64,000 bases of DNA from Pontederia crassipes (GCA_030549335.1 CM060198.1:55995995-56059994), one strand, 5' to 3'; shown: positions 12,009 through 40,237, numbered from the stretch's first letter. Notes: a model not told the origin generated them from the sequence alone. Program-made: numbers and translations.

Positions 12009-12528
12009 TTGCGTTCGGAATAAATAACTTTAAAGTGAACATAGTCTAGAGGATAAATTTATTAACTCTATTCTAAAATTATATTTACCAAAATAGTTTG
12101 ATACTTTTTTTTTGCGCGACAGCAGTTTTTTTTCAAAATTTTCTTTCCTTATTTTTTTCTTTCCAACAATTTTCTCACAAAATAAATTATTCATTAAATA
12201 TAATATATTTATTATAAAAAGGGTTAATATAATATTATTTATTACTTATCATTTTATCCAAAATATTTAATATTTTGCTAAATATAATTTATTATGTTCA
12301 AATAATACATGTTTTTAATGACTATTTTTAATAAAACTTTTAATTTAACTATTTATTTTTATTAATTGATAAAGTTATATTTGATATTTATAATACTTAT
12401 CTTTTTATTCAAACTTCTAATAAAATTAATTTATCACATCTATTTTTTTCATTCTAAATTAATATATCAATTCAATTATTAAACTTGGAAGAGTCACGAT
12501 TCCACTATTCGAAATTGTTTTCGTTTTA
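12009..12528 (-). mobile_element. Family A element, copy 5 (reverse orientation)
   Basis: It is the reverse complement of the family layout: pyrimidine-rich tract, AT core, then 'tttatcacatctattttttt', 'aattcaattattaaacttggaagagtcacgattcc', matching the family start. No coding content. Confidence 0.45.
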
Positions 12529-13540
12529 TTTTGAACTTTTATTACTTTATTCAACAACTTTTATTACCAGTCACCATCAGAGAAAATGCGTAGTTAGGTG
12601 AAAATCCCCCTTTACACATTATGATGCTCATGCTATGAACAATTTAAAAATCTTGTCTAGGGCAGCTTTTGCTTCAATCAACGTGGATGGAATATTTCTT
12701 TGTTTGCACTATAAATTGTAATATATCAGGCATAAAATGAGTTTTATATACATATAAAAAGAAACAGATTACTATATATAACAGCACAATGCTTTCCAAA
12801 GGAGGCAGAAAAAAAAAACCATGGGCATCTTTGTTATGGATCATATTGTAATACACGTTCTTTTAGAGCAGAGTTACATGATTCTGTCTCAAAGGTGATC
12901 TGTCATCCATATAATTAGGATTCCAATCTAAGTAAGAAATATCTCATGATTTTTTATCATATCAGGTCTATAGATCATGATTGTCTTATTGAATAGTCCT
13001 ACATGAATAAAATACGAAAATAATTCTGAACTTATATGTAATTATCCTTCATTTATTAAAATGTGTTTTAAATTAATATGAGGCGAAAGTGCAAACAATA
13101 TTTTGACAATTTTTAAATCATGATATGCATATGTATTTACCACAAAGATGGATTGCATACACCACAATTTAAAAATTCTTTATACAAACTTTTTTTATCT
13201 TTTTATCATACTTAGCCCTAATCTCTTTAATAGCGGAAAGAAAAAAGTATCATTAGTCTAGCTTGCATTTTGTTTTTTTTTATTACTTTTAAAGATGTTA
13301 TCAACTTTTTTTTTTCTATGATCATGGACAAATAAAGATATTTTTAGGATAAAAAATGGAAATAAAATATTTGCCACATTTTCAATGTTTATTTTCGACG
13401 AAATATTCATGACTTGATACATATGGAGGGGCATTGGCGAATGATGATCCGTGCGTGGTCAAGACTTTGGCAAAAGAAATAAAAAAAAGAATGTCATTTA
13501 TTGGAAACACAAAATATGTAGAAAATAACTTTTTTTATCC
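12529..13540. other. Intergenic, nothing recognised
   Basis: AT-rich DNA, no gene supported. Confidence 0.5.
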
Positions 13541-13868
13541 ATTTGATTGCATAAGAACTACGAGAATATTATGAGAATATAATCAACGTTCATTGGAATT
13601 AGAATATCTTGATTCAAAAAACGTAAAACCACCTAAAAAATGTAAAATCATCGTATTTATTCCCAATATGAGAATATAAAACAGAAGAATATTTATATTC
13701 TCATATTTTCTAATTTTTTCAATTATATTTTATTTTTAAATATTTATCATACATTATTATATTAACATTTTTAGTATTATTATAATATAAAATATTAAGT
13801 CTATATAATAAAATATTTTAATTCTAAAATAAAATATTTTTAAAATATGTTCTCGTTCAATCAAATAG
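13541..13868. mobile_element. Possible AT-rich MITE
   Basis: It starts 'atttgattgcataagaac' and ends 'gttctcgttcaatcaaat', an imperfect inverted pair with outer 'atttgatt'/'aatcaaat'. The interior is AT-rich and non-coding. The assignment rests on these ends only. Confidence 0.4.
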
Positions 13869-14860
13869 TAGATGAAATAAAAATAAATTTAACTTTTGGA
13901 TAATAAACAGTTGGCAGATTATAATAATACTCATAATTGAATCAAAGTTATTTGTTGAAATGAGTTTTGGGGGAAATTAGTGGTTTTGGATAAAATATTT
14001 TATGAAAAAAAACTTGGGGTGCCTAGAATAGGATAATATGATCGTCCGGATTATTTAATACTACTAGTGTACAAGGATTACTCGTAAAGGTATTTGAATT
14101 AATGTGATCGCCCAAAAATTAAGTTCATGTTCTAACTTAAGTTCGAAGGTATTTGAATTAAATAAAGTTTAGAGTGAAAACAAAAAAAAGTGAGATTCTA
14201 ATAGGCAATTTAATAATACTAGGATGCACTTCTAATTTAATTATTAAGTATAAATATTACTATATATTTTCTTTTTAAGGTTATTTATTACATGCATAGA
14301 AATGTTGGCAAAAAAATATGTGTTTTTATCACTAACATTTTCCAATACTAATGATCAACATATTTATAAAGATCATATTATTATTAAGAACTAATATATT
14401 TATCAACTGAGAAAATAAGCGTTGATAAAAAATATAAAAAATATAAATATTTATTAATAAAAGGAAGAAAAGTAAGCGGAGGAGGAAAAAAAGAAAGTGA
14501 CCAAAAAGAAGAGAAATAAAAGTCAAGAGTAGAAGTAGGAAAAGAAAGGGTTGATTGCCATGAACTATTAGAATTTATAAAAATATCTATAAATATTTTG
14601 TAAAGGGAAACAAGTCTCCAAAAACTTTGTTTTCTGAGCCAAAAAAATAAAACCTGAAATTATATTTTGAAGAGCTTTTACTGGAATAATAATTGGACCA
14701 AGTTGGCCATATTGCCCCCCAACATAAAGGGACCAAGGCAGCTTTCCACTTATTTATAACCCTCACCACCCCTTTTTTGGGTGGTGTTCATCACATGGAC
14801 ATGTGACCTTGGGATCCCTCGAACACGTAATTAAAATGTCTGATCTATGAAATTAAAATT
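13869..14860. other. Intergenic, nothing recognised
   Basis: AT-rich DNA with short spurious frames only. Confidence 0.5.
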
Positions 14861-15093
14861 GTACTATAATTGCACATATTCGAGTAATTAAATTAACTAA
14901 GTTAACAAATAATAAATTAAATTAATGTACTATAGTTAATTAGATATATGCACTATAATTACACATATTGGAGTAATTAAATTAAGTTAGTTAATAAATA
15001 ATAATTAAATTAATATACTATAATTAATTATCTCTATGTACTATAATTGCACATATTCGAGTAATTAAATTAACTAAGTTAACAAATAATAAT
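14861..15093. repeat. Three-copy tandem repeat, about 88-89 bp unit
   Basis: Units start at 14861, 14950 and 15038 with 'actataattgcacatatt' or a one-base variant, followed by 'gagtaattaaatta'. Units 1 and 3 are more alike than either is to unit 2. Confidence 0.75.
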
Positions 15094-16383
15094 TGGTGAG
15101 CATCGATACTCGGAAAATAATCCATTACTAATCACCCCATATGAGTGAATGATGATGGTGTAATATCCAACACATTTTTTTCCCTCTACTTGACTTGTTA
15201 TTAAAAAGGTGATAATATGGTCAAAACAATTAATGTAGTCAATTTTTTAAAAAATAATCATTAAAAAAAATCGATTGTCTCTTTTTTTTCTTTAACATTC
15301 TCCAAGGTTAGAAGAAGCTCAATCAATGCCAAACATCACTTATTGCATGTATTATTATAGATTATAAATGGCCTTTTTTAATGTAATTATATGGAAAAAA
15401 GTTTATAGAAGCATGGATTAATAATTTACATGAAGAAAGTGTCCCAAACACGAATCTTGAGATATCAAAGTCTAAAGCACTCTACTAAAGAGTTGCTTGA
15501 TGACGATTAGATTATTATTACTGTGCAATGTATTAATTTTCGGATGATTTATATCTATTTCAAATTTAAGTTGATAATAATCAGAATATCATTGTTGTTA
15601 TTATATTGTTTTATTTTATCTTTTTGTATATAATCAAATCGATTGATTAAAATTTTGGATTAATTATTTAAACTTCCTTCGAACTATAACAATTTTTTAC
15701 ATTTGTCCATAATATATGAACTTATCGTAGCATTTCTTAAATACTATAATTTTTATTTTAATCTATCTGTCATATTTTATTAATTATTATTATTTATTTA
15801 TTTATTAAATAATTAAATTGTTTTCCTATTATTTGAAATAAATGTTTATTTTTTCGTTAAGAGCCGTTTAATCATTTAATATTTTTTAAAAATAACAAAA
15901 AATTAACAAAATATAAATAGCTTAGGAAGATATATTAAGAGTACACAAGAAAAATCGATGAAAGATTTAAAGAATTAATCCTAAAATTTTTAAAAATATT
16001 AAAAAAAGTCCAAACAAATCCATCAAAGTGAACCGAACCGGCGGTAATAAAACTACCAGTTGAAGGCATCGCAACATCGGACCACGACCCCCTCCCACTT
16101 TCTAATATTACAACTACGCCCCTCGCCACCACCGCAACAAAAATAAACTCCCCGTTAACCACTACACCTCTCTCTCTCCTCTCTCTCCGGCTCCGGCGTC
16201 GTCGTCGTCGACGGCGTTGCTGTGTCGGCGTCGCGCTCCGCCCTCGAAGATCCCTCCGACGACTCGTGGTCACGCATTCCCCCGCCGTCCGCCCTTCGTG
16301 CTCACGTCCCGCTCCGGCTATCCCGCTACCACGATCCGCCTCGCTGTGCCCGCCGCTGGCGCGCATACGTCGTCGCCTCCCCG
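15094..16383. promoter_or_regulatory. Upstream region and likely 5' leader of UBP12
   Basis: The distal part is AT-rich with no gene. From about 16030 the sequence turns GC-rich with pyrimidine tracts (for example ctctctctcctctctctccgg near 16165), typical of a plant promoter/leader junction. I cannot fix the transcription start or a TATA box with confidence. Confidence 0.35.
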
Positions 16384-32270
<15,887 letters not shown>

Positions 32271-33304
32271 AAATTAGCAAAACCTCTTCCACAATTATGA
32301 CCTGGTACCACTTCACCTTATCTTTGAGGAGAGAGAACTGAAATTTTTTTTTTTGTCATTTTGAGCTGAGTTTCAAGGAGGGCATTGATCGCGTGGTAAT
32401 TGCTAGTGCACTTGGTTTCACTTCCAGCTGATGAAGATTGAGGTCACACTTCTGATGGTCGCTCATGATTAGGATTGTCCGCTTCCACTTTAATTTAGCA
32501 CAGAAGATGTTCGGATTGGTAGGTGTATACAGAATAGTTGTTTCTTTTATCTGGTTGTCTATTCCTGTCCTATCATTTTGTTAATATTTTCTTCTTAACC
32601 AAGTTGGGAGAAAGGAGCTTGTATAAATAACTGGCTTCTAATGTACAAACAGCTCCGGCTTTCTTCCTATAGAAAACAAGAAGTGGCCTTTATGCCGGGA
32701 TGCTTACATCTTGGGTTGAGATTTTATTTATATAATCATCTTTCTTGGTCAAGTATCTTAAATTTGTCCTGTTAAACCGATTACTGTCTATTCTATAATC
32801 CTATCTCAAAAATGAAAAAAAAAGTCTCTTGTGAAAAACATTATTGAAAACTTTTGCCCGTTAGATGTTGTCACGTCCAAATGTGATTTACGCTTTACTG
32901 GCATTGGAGTTTAGTGCTGAATTTCCAATTCTAAATGGAGTGGTGGTGTTTATATTGTACTAAATGCAAATGATTGTAGATTCTTACCAGCCACTGTGCC
33001 ATAGTGTTATCGATATTGAATAGTGTTTGCAGCAAGAGGAAACCTCAATTGTATCATAAATTCCATAGGAATCTTGAAAGTGTCAAAGAGCCTCATTGTG
33101 AGAGGTACAGAATGGATATTTCTCTTACAAATGATTCAGGAAGTTGCAAGATTCATAAACAGTTATTACAAGGAATAATTGAAAAGAAATGCATGAATGC
33201 TCATGCACTATGTTACAGCAAAATAAACTGTGCTTTCGAACTAGAAATGCCTAACCCCCCTCAGAGCCAAGAATTTTCATTCCTTCTCAAAACCAAAAAA
33301 AAAA
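32271..33304. other. Convergent spacer between UBP12 and GatC
   Basis: The left part should carry the UBP12 3' UTR and the right edge the GatC 3' UTR. No other coding feature is supported; an open frame at 33004-33318 on the plus strand is antisense to the GatC end and has no recognisable motif. Confidence 0.6.
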
Positions 33305-34958
33305 TCATTCCTTGTTGAGTACTTTCGGAACTTTAATGAAAGGATAATCATAACTTGGCACAGCTGTGATTATAGCTTCCCTAAGGTCACAGGATAAAAG
33401 AAACAGGATGGCCTTTAGTCCAATATGATGAACAAAAAAAGAAAATATAACAATTATATGTGCTCAAGTTCCTAACCTGTTGTCAAAGGTTTCTGGCAGA
33501 TCTTCCCTTGGCCTTGCCTTCACCGAAGTATCTATACAACAAATTAGCAATGGAGAGAATTGTGTTTAGTTTTCTTGTGTCTTCTATATTGCCAAAAGAG
33601 TTGCAATCTGATTTAGAAAGTTTTTAAGCTTGGAATTGACAGAAAACCTATTCCTGATCAGGCTTTACTGCATGGATACTATAGCTATAAAACAATTGTT
33701 CCTTCAAGCAAACTAAAATAATACCATACTCAGGATCTCACGTTTCCTTCCAAGACTCGGGATCTCACTTTCTTTGCTAAGTATTCAGTTGTATATTGTT
33801 CAGTGAACAACAGAGGCAGATATGACTTCAGTGTGCACAAGCACAAGCAACCTGATGTTAGGGAATTTTTATTACTTGTCAACTTTGGTCCTGGTACATG
33901 ATACCATACCTGCTCGAAGAGAAGGCTCAATGTTCTCCAGATCGATGACCTGAAGTTGTCCAAACCTGTTGAGTTGAACTATAAGTTCATTAAATGCAAG
34001 TGTAATGGTCTAAGAAGAAAAGTACAAATATCTACATAAAATCTAAACATAAAAATCATTCTTGAAGAGAGAATTCCAAGCAACTAAAAGAAATATAAAT
34101 CATGCAAATTTGAGCCATTAACAGAAAATGATTCACTAAGATGAATGCATTTTAAAGCTTGAGCTCGAGATCTTTGATTGCGAAATTGCCAGTTCAAATG
34201 AAATAACAAGAAAATAGTTGATAAACTCATCTAGTTTAAGCTGTTAAATTTAAACTAGAAAGCTCATATCATAGAGACGCGTTGCAAACGGGATAGTGTG
34301 AAGAATATAAATCTAATGATGTCATCTAATTGAACACAGAAAGAGTTGAAACCAGTGAATTGAAGAAAATATCATCACATAGTTGTCAATGGGGGGTTTA
34401 ATTTACTCCAGAGATAATTCTTCGGTTGTTCACCAGCAATTATTTAGGCATTGGACTCTGTAGGTATCCAAGGATTCACCGGTGGCAAAGGCAAAAAGAA
34501 AAAGAAAAGAAGGAGCACGCAGGTGAAGGGGAGTTACCAATCGATGACTTGTCTAATCTTTGGGGCGAATTCTTCCGCCTGCGGCAAGAAAGAACAAGTT
34601 TTGGTCGTGTAAGTTGAGAGATGAAACGAATGCTTAACATCGACGTCTCCCGCTGCCACTAGTAAGAAGATACGAGGAACAGGACGAGAACCTCTTCCGG
34701 AGAGAGCGCGATGCGGGCGGTGTCCGCAAGGAGGGGAACGTCCGGAGGTTGGAGGGGAGCGGCGGCGGCGACGACCGGAGACGACGATGACGATGAGAGG
34801 AACCGAGGAGACCCCGCAGGTCTCGCCGTAGGCGCCCAAAGCGACCCGGAGTGGAGGCGTCGGGGGAGGAGTCTACCGATAAGGGTGTGTGCTGCGGACG
34901 CGCAGGCGGCCGGAGAGCTCATCGTCGTCGTCGTCTTCCTCGCGCTGCGGCTGGCCAC
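33305..34958 (-). CDS. GATC: Glutamyl-tRNA(Gln) amidotransferase subunit C, mitochondrial/chloroplastic
   Basis: Five minus-strand exons (34692-34958, 34538-34578, 33910-33965, 33477-33534, 33305-33380) join in frame to 498 bp, 165 aa plus stop. The N-terminal ~70 residues are rich in Ser, Arg and Ala (RRLHSG...[11 protein letters not shown]), a typical organellar presequence. The mature part reads [55 protein letters not shown] and ends [10 protein letters not shown], the known GatC pattern. GatC stabilises the GatA-GatB heterodimer that converts Glu-tRNA(Gln) to Gln-tRNA(Gln) in plant mitochondria and plastids. Exon 1 is very GC-rich. It is tail to tail with UBP12 and head to head with the SKA3-like gene. 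An in-frame Met13 is an alternative start. Confidence 0.93.
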
Positions 34959-35097
34959 TTGAATGGACCTCTATCACTATTTTCTTTTCCCTTTCAGCAG
35001 AGGTGTTCAGTGAGTGATGGGCTCAGTCCATTAATAGTTAAAGGCTTAAGGCCCAATTTTCATGGGCCTTCGAACACGTCCGATCAGACCGGATCGA

Positions 35098-35171
<74 letters not shown>

Positions 35172-35835
35172 CGTGATGACGTATTCATCATTTTTTTTCA
35201 ACTATTAAAACTCATTTTGTTCGTATGGAAGCTCGGTTAACGGCTACACGTTTGAATATGTTAGCAGTCCATATTTGATTAATCCGATTATTTAAGTATA
35301 TCTTTATTTTAGTTGTTAAAAAATAATAAAATAGAAGAGTATATTCCCGTTGTGACGTAAACGGAACATGACATTCCGGTCTAGCTCAATATAACATAAA
35401 ATATTTTTCAACGGTTTTATGATCGACAAATACCAATAATGAAATCATCTCGACTGACATATAATAATCTCAATAAGAAATAAAAATGGAGAAAAGTATG
35501 ACAATAAAGTGAATTAAGTAAGTTAAATTTGAGAAAAAATATGATCATCAAAATTATAAATAACAAAAAAAATATGAGAATCATAATTTTATCTTAGTTG
35601 AGTTCCTCCATCAATCTCATCTTGAACGGTTGGCAATTCAAAAAAGAAAAAAAAGTTGTTATTGGATTGAATATGTTGATCAACATTGGGCTGGGCCGTA
35701 GGAGATTTGATCCATCAATCCCGGGTTCGAACTCCGTGCTCCCCTTGCTAAAATCAAATCTCCCTCCTCTTCGTCTCGTCTCATTTGGAAGAGAGAGAAA
35801 GGAGAGGGTTGGGACTTGGGGGAGAGAGAGCAACA
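34959..35835. promoter_or_regulatory. Shared divergent promoter region, GatC / SKA3-like
   Basis: These 877 bp separate two divergent start codons, so they must hold both promoters. The centre is AT-rich and includes a long trinucleotide repeat. No TATA box can be chosen with confidence. Around 35720-35745 is 'cccgggttcgaactcc', which resembles a pol III B box but has no A box or tRNA fold with it. Confidence 0.5.
35099..35168. repeat. (TAT)n microsatellite, about 23 units
   Basis: An uninterrupted run of about 70 bp within the divergent GatC/SKA3-like promoter region. In one frame it gives a meaningless poly-Tyr stretch. Confidence 0.97.
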
Positions 35836-38616
35836 ATGGAGAGCGCCATCTCCACCTTCTGCCAAACCTTGTCCTCCTTCTGCCGCCATGTAGAGACCAC
35901 CTCCAAGTCCCTCTCCGATTCCGTCCAGCATCGCCCCCTTCCCCTCGGTACTACGTCTCTCTCTCTCTCTCTCTCTCACGTCTTTCTCTGTCTTTCTCAT
36001 GTCTTCGCGTCCGTCCTTTTCCACAGATTCTGCGGCGTCCGCCTTCCTGCAATGCGTGGGCCGCCGCGTGGACTCCACGGCCGCCGACGTCGACCTCCTC
36101 GAGTCCATGGCCTTCGGCACCGTCTCCTTCGAGGAGCTCCTCGGCCACTGCAGCGTCGCCTTCGAGAACAACCAGAAATACATCGCCGCCCTCGAAGAGC
36201 GCATGAGGACCTTCGGCTACGTGCCTGGTAATTTGCCCCCCTAATTTTTCGACTGTCCGCTTGTCATCGTGTATGAAAGACTGTCTTTTTTTCTCCTTCA
36301 GAAATCGAATTGGAGGATGATGTCGAGGAGGATTCTAAGTTTGCCAGTCCAATTAACGGAGTCGGGAATTCTACGCTCGACTGTGGCTCGGTTTCTGTCC
36401 TACGATCAAGCAGGAAGATAATGGAAGACGATTCTTTGTATCCTTTGTCATCATCTTTCTTATGTGCTTGTTGAGTGCGTTCAGGTGTAGTATGTTACTG
36501 CTTCCGGCAAGTAGACAATTTTCAAAATTTAGAGGCATGTTTGCTGTTGAGGTTTAGTTGTGTAACACTGAAACTAATACATGTGTAATGTGTCTAAACA
36601 TCTTATTCACCGAAACCAGTGTGCTTTCTCTTTCTTCAGTTTCAGATAATAAGAAAAAGAAAAAGTTTCACTGAAAAGATGAAAAAACGATGCCTCAACT
36701 TTGGTAATTAAGTACAAAATGAGAAAAAGCAGAAGACTGGAATAAAGAACAAGGTGTTATCTGAAACTATTATCAAATTATGCTGAATTAGAGGACCAGA
36801 AAGGTGTTTTCTAATGTAAATAGGTTATACATACAAATGTTTGAATCATCTTTTTTCTCCTTGTGTTGTACAGTGGTTCTTGACTTCTAGTAGTTCATAC
36901 CTAAGGTTAGTTTCGTCCTTAAAACTTGTAAAGATTTGAAGACTCCGTCTCGTTGAAGAAGCTTGGTCTTTCTGATGCTTGCTTAGCAACCTTAGCATCA
37001 CAAGGTTTGCCAGAATTTCTGTGCGTATGTATTTGTTTGACTATAGGATTTCTGGTTGCCATATATATAACTTGATTTTATACTATTTGTTCTCGTCATG
37101 TGTTATGCTGCCAATTAGTCTTTTACAAAATGTAAACTACTTTGCCTAATAGGTTGTCAACAGCTTATAGTATGTGTTTGTCATCAGGTGATGATTATCT
37201 CGCTACCCCAGAAAGATCTTCGAATCAGGTGTTGAGGTGATGTTGGAAGTGTTGTCCTTCTTATCTCAATTACACTTGACCTTCTTGTTATTAGTTTTGC
37301 TAATTGACTTACTTAATCCTTGATAATATTCTTCAGTTTTGGTGATGACCAGTTATCTAGAGGGGTTACGTCATTATCCTTAGGGCACGTCTCCAAACTT
37401 TCAGGTTATTCTTGTGTTCATAGTTTCACACTTTGAGTTCCATCTTTAACATTGCATTTTTTTCATTTTTTCTGATTCTGTATCATGTTATTTTGTCAAA
37501 AGAGTTAGAGAAGCATGATATTCCAAGGGATGTAAGTTCTACAAGAGATTTGATAAAACCAGTCCATGATGATTATGACAGACTTCCTTCCTACCTGAAA
37601 AACTTGGCATCATGGGAGGTAATTACATTATGTTCAATACTTTGAGGTGTTATATGTTTTTTCAGTGCTATTGTGATGGTAACTCATTCTGCCTTGCCAA
37701 TGGTCTTATTTGTGATCTAGTGACAACTAAATTGAATTGGCATTGGATTCACTCTAGCTACCTATGTAGTTAGCGTATAATTGTATCTCCCCATAGTTCT
37801 TGAAATTTTCACATGATTTACTTCATATCTAGCAAACTTTCTGTTACAAAAATTTAATCTAAAGCTTAAATTCTCCTGGTTTATGTGGAATCAAGTTGAA
37901 ATAATGTATACAACAACAACAACAAAGCTTTATCCCACTAGGTGGGGTCGGCTACATGGATCATACGACGCCATTCCGCTCTGTTAGTAACCAAACATTC
38001 GTTGATCCATGTTCATAAGATTCGACATGATTTTATGCCGGCTGTCGGGGCCTAACACAACCCTCCTCCTTTATCCGGACTTGGGACCGGCTATAAAATA
38101 TAGGCGGAGTTAAAATAATGTATAATCGATGCAAAATGTAGAGTTTAAACTTTAGAGGCAAGCAAAGACGGTAATTATCGTTGTTGATTTAAAGATATGT
38201 GAAACATAATAAGTCTTCATGTACAAAGTTTCCTGCACCCTCGGTACATGACTTTCACATTTTCTTTTCTCGCAGGAATTGCAAAAGGCTGTTTCCACAA
38301 TGAACAACTATCTTTCTGAAATGGACGGAGCAGAGGAAAACTATGCATTTGACCAAGATAGCCTTGAAGCAATGGGAATGGGTAGGTTTTCTAATAGGAA
38401 CTTCATTATGATCTGATACTCATGAATTCATCGGCGCTCATTTTTTGTTGTGTGGTTCAATGTGAATTCTTCCTCTGACCTGGCCATCCATGCTATCTAA
38501 CTTGATCTTTTGCAGGTTCCAAGGGAAGATCCTATTTACTGCTGCTCCTGCGGATGAATCAGCTGGTGGTGGAGACCATTGATGGTTCCGTGGTGTACAA
38601 AGTGCGTGCTGATTGA
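35836..38616 (+). CDS. SKA complex subunit 3-like protein (ortholog of At5g06590 by position)
   Basis: Nine exons (35836-35947, 36027-36227, 36302-36437, 36934-37004, 37188-37236, 37337-37404, 37503-37618, 38276-38381, 38516-38616) join in frame to 960 bp, 319 aa plus stop. The N-terminus MESAISTFCQTLSSFCRHV, then VDLLESM, ENNQKYIAALEERM and FGYVP, follows the layout of human SKA3 as I recall it (MDPIRSFCGKLRSL, then KYGYSP), where this part is a coiled coil in the SKA1-SKA2-SKA3 microtubule-binding kinetochore complex. A later SLKKLGLSDACLATL motif resembles the SKA3 'LSDFGLERYIVSQVL' segment. An acidic linker and a C-terminal LPSYLKNLASWEELQKAV helix follow. Function is inferred from weak similarity; the exon model is firm. 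Intron 3 looks U12-type and intron 7 carries an Au SINE. Confidence 0.85.
36438..36933 (+). other. U12-type (AT-rich minor class) GT-AG intron in the SKA3-like gene
   Basis: The donor is GTATCCTTT, an exact match to the U12 5' splice-site consensus. The 3' end contains gtccttaaaacttgtaaag: TCCTTAA fits the U12 branch-site consensus and lies about 11 nt from the acceptor AG, the short spacing typical of the class, with no polypyrimidine tract. Splicing here gives DDSL-FEDSVSLKK in frame. Confidence 0.85.
37911..38112 (-). mobile_element. Au SINE, antisense in intron 7 of the SKA3-like gene
   Basis: Read on the minus strand it carries the Au core (tgtagccgaccccacctagt) and a (TTG)n 3' tail, here seen as caacaacaac at 37911. 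It is flanked by an exact 12-bp duplication, aaataatgtata, at 37899-37910 and 38113-38124. About 202 bp long. Confidence 0.9.
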
Positions 38617-39902
38617 TAACTTGTGATTTGTGCATGCTGTTGATATCTTCGTCTGGGCATAAGCAGTGCAAAGTGGGCTTTTGCCTTTGTATTTGTAGGC
38701 ATTGTTCAAAATATTGCTTGTGTGCTTTCTTTTCGTCCATCTGTAGTGGGCCTAGTGGCAATGGATGTTTGAACTGAAGTCATATCTCCTCCTCTTACAT
38801 AACATAGTATTCAGAGGGACAAAAGCCTTTGTAAATTTAGGGCCAGTTTAAGAAGGTAAAAGGAAAGAGGAGTAATAGTTTTAAATTTTATTTCCAATGA
38901 TTTTTAAATAGAGTGAAAAAAAGAGGTTAAAAGTTTCTTTCATTCCCTTTAATTTTCTCTAATGTATTTTTTTCCTTTTCAATCTTAAAATAATATTTGA
39001 ATGAGGGTAAAAGCTTAATTAAAATAAAATTTTCACTCCATCGACGTGCGGCAGAATGCAGTAGTTGCAGTTTGAGCAACAGCTAGAAAAGTCTCTTTTT
39101 TAAAATAAAAAAACAAAAGGTTTAAATTTTATTGATAAATCGTCCAATGACGTTAAAGAAGCCATTTTACACAACTTAGCCAAAATATTTATTGCTGCAT
39201 TAGCTTCGTCATAGCAGTGTATCCCTTGGATTTGCTTGTGATAATTCGGACGAGATTTGATGAGTCTAATTCCAGGCACACATTGCGCAGGCCGACCCTT
39301 TCGAATTCCGGCAAACCCACCCCAAGCCGCTCCTTTCGAATTCCGGCAAGTTCCGGCAAGCGCACCCCAAGCCTTTCCTTTCGAATTCCGGCAAGCGCAC
39401 CCCAAACCTCTGGGAACAGCATAGCTCTACCAAGAAGGCTCTCGAAGATATATAAGTTTGAAGTGCAGGGCTGAACCAGGGGAATGAATTCGTCGAGGGA
39501 GATTTTTTATCACCCGTGAGAAGAGGACGTTTCTTTCGGTGATGGGAAGTACCAAAGAGATGGAGAGTGACAAACTGACAATGAGGATGAAAATAAAAGA
39601 TTCAGCCGTGTTCAGTTCAGACATGATTAATCTTCGCAGGAGCGTAAGTAGTAAAATTTTATGGAACATGTAGCTACTAGCTCTTCGATGATTTTGGAAT
39701 ATAGCCAATCAGTGTGTTTGTAATGAATGGGTCATATTTTACAACTCTACAAGATATAACATTTCGTTGGAGCCCAAAGAAAATATGTATCTAAACTCGA
39801 CTATTGTTTTTAATTTTTTTTCTTCATCCAAATAAAATTGATTCGGCGAGTGAATGTTCATAGATAGCTACTGATATAATAATTGAGTTAACGAATACAC
39901 CA
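38617..39902. other. Intergenic with small tandem repeat and possible LINE tail
   Basis: Positions 39290-39415 hold three imperfect units around 'cctttcgaattccggcaag' plus 'gcaccccaagcc'. On the minus strand 39110-39280 translates to YDEANAAINILAKLCKM, reminiscent of the C-terminal RNase H 'REAN..ADALAKLG' of plant L1 LINEs, so a 5'-truncated LINE relic is possible. Nothing else is supported. Confidence 0.35.
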
Positions 39903-39975
39903 GCGCCTGTAGCTCAGTGGATAGAGCGTCTGTTTCCTAAGCAGAAAGTCGTAGATTCGACCCCTACCTGGCGCG
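39903..39975 (+). tRNA. tRNA-Arg (CCT)
   Basis: A 73-nt cloverleaf folds: acceptor gcgcctg/ctggcgc (one T-T mismatch at 6:67), D arm gctcagtggatagagc, anticodon stem tctgt/gcaga with loop ttCCTaa, variable aagtc, and T arm gtaga-ttcgacc-cctac. The anticodon CCT reads AGG. The T stem has A at position 53 opposite C61, breaking the nearly universal G53-C61 pair. A T run (tttt at 39988) could terminate pol III. No intron. Confidence 0.93.
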
Positions 39976-40237
39976 AATTATATATATTTTCTGTAATCAT
40001 TTTATTCGCCACTCGTTGCTTTTTTTTATTTCTCAACACTTTATGATCAATTTTTTTTTTCGTGTACAATTTCTTCAAAGTTGGTTGACTAGAAACGATA
40101 ACAAGTTTCAGATTAAGAATGTAAGTCAAGTATTTGTACGTCGAAAAATTTCAAGGAATAAGTAAAAAAAATAACCTCGGTGCATAAAATCTTAGTGTAG
40201 TAATTTTGATCATAAAGGTTTGTATATTATTTCTTTG
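39976..40237. other. Intergenic, nothing recognised
   Basis: AT-rich spacer after the tRNA gene. Confidence 0.5.

Noticed and set aside
34534-34839. Minus-strand open frame overlapping GatC exons
   Set aside because: Only its final part ([14 protein letters not shown]) is real GatC coding; the rest is intron or a wrong frame.
34851-35240. Poly-Tyr open frame
   Set aside because: It is a translation of the (TAT)n microsatellite.
35715-35750. Possible tRNA or SINE relic with a B-box-like 'ggttcgaactcc'
   Set aside because: No A box, no cloverleaf and no tail or target duplication was found.
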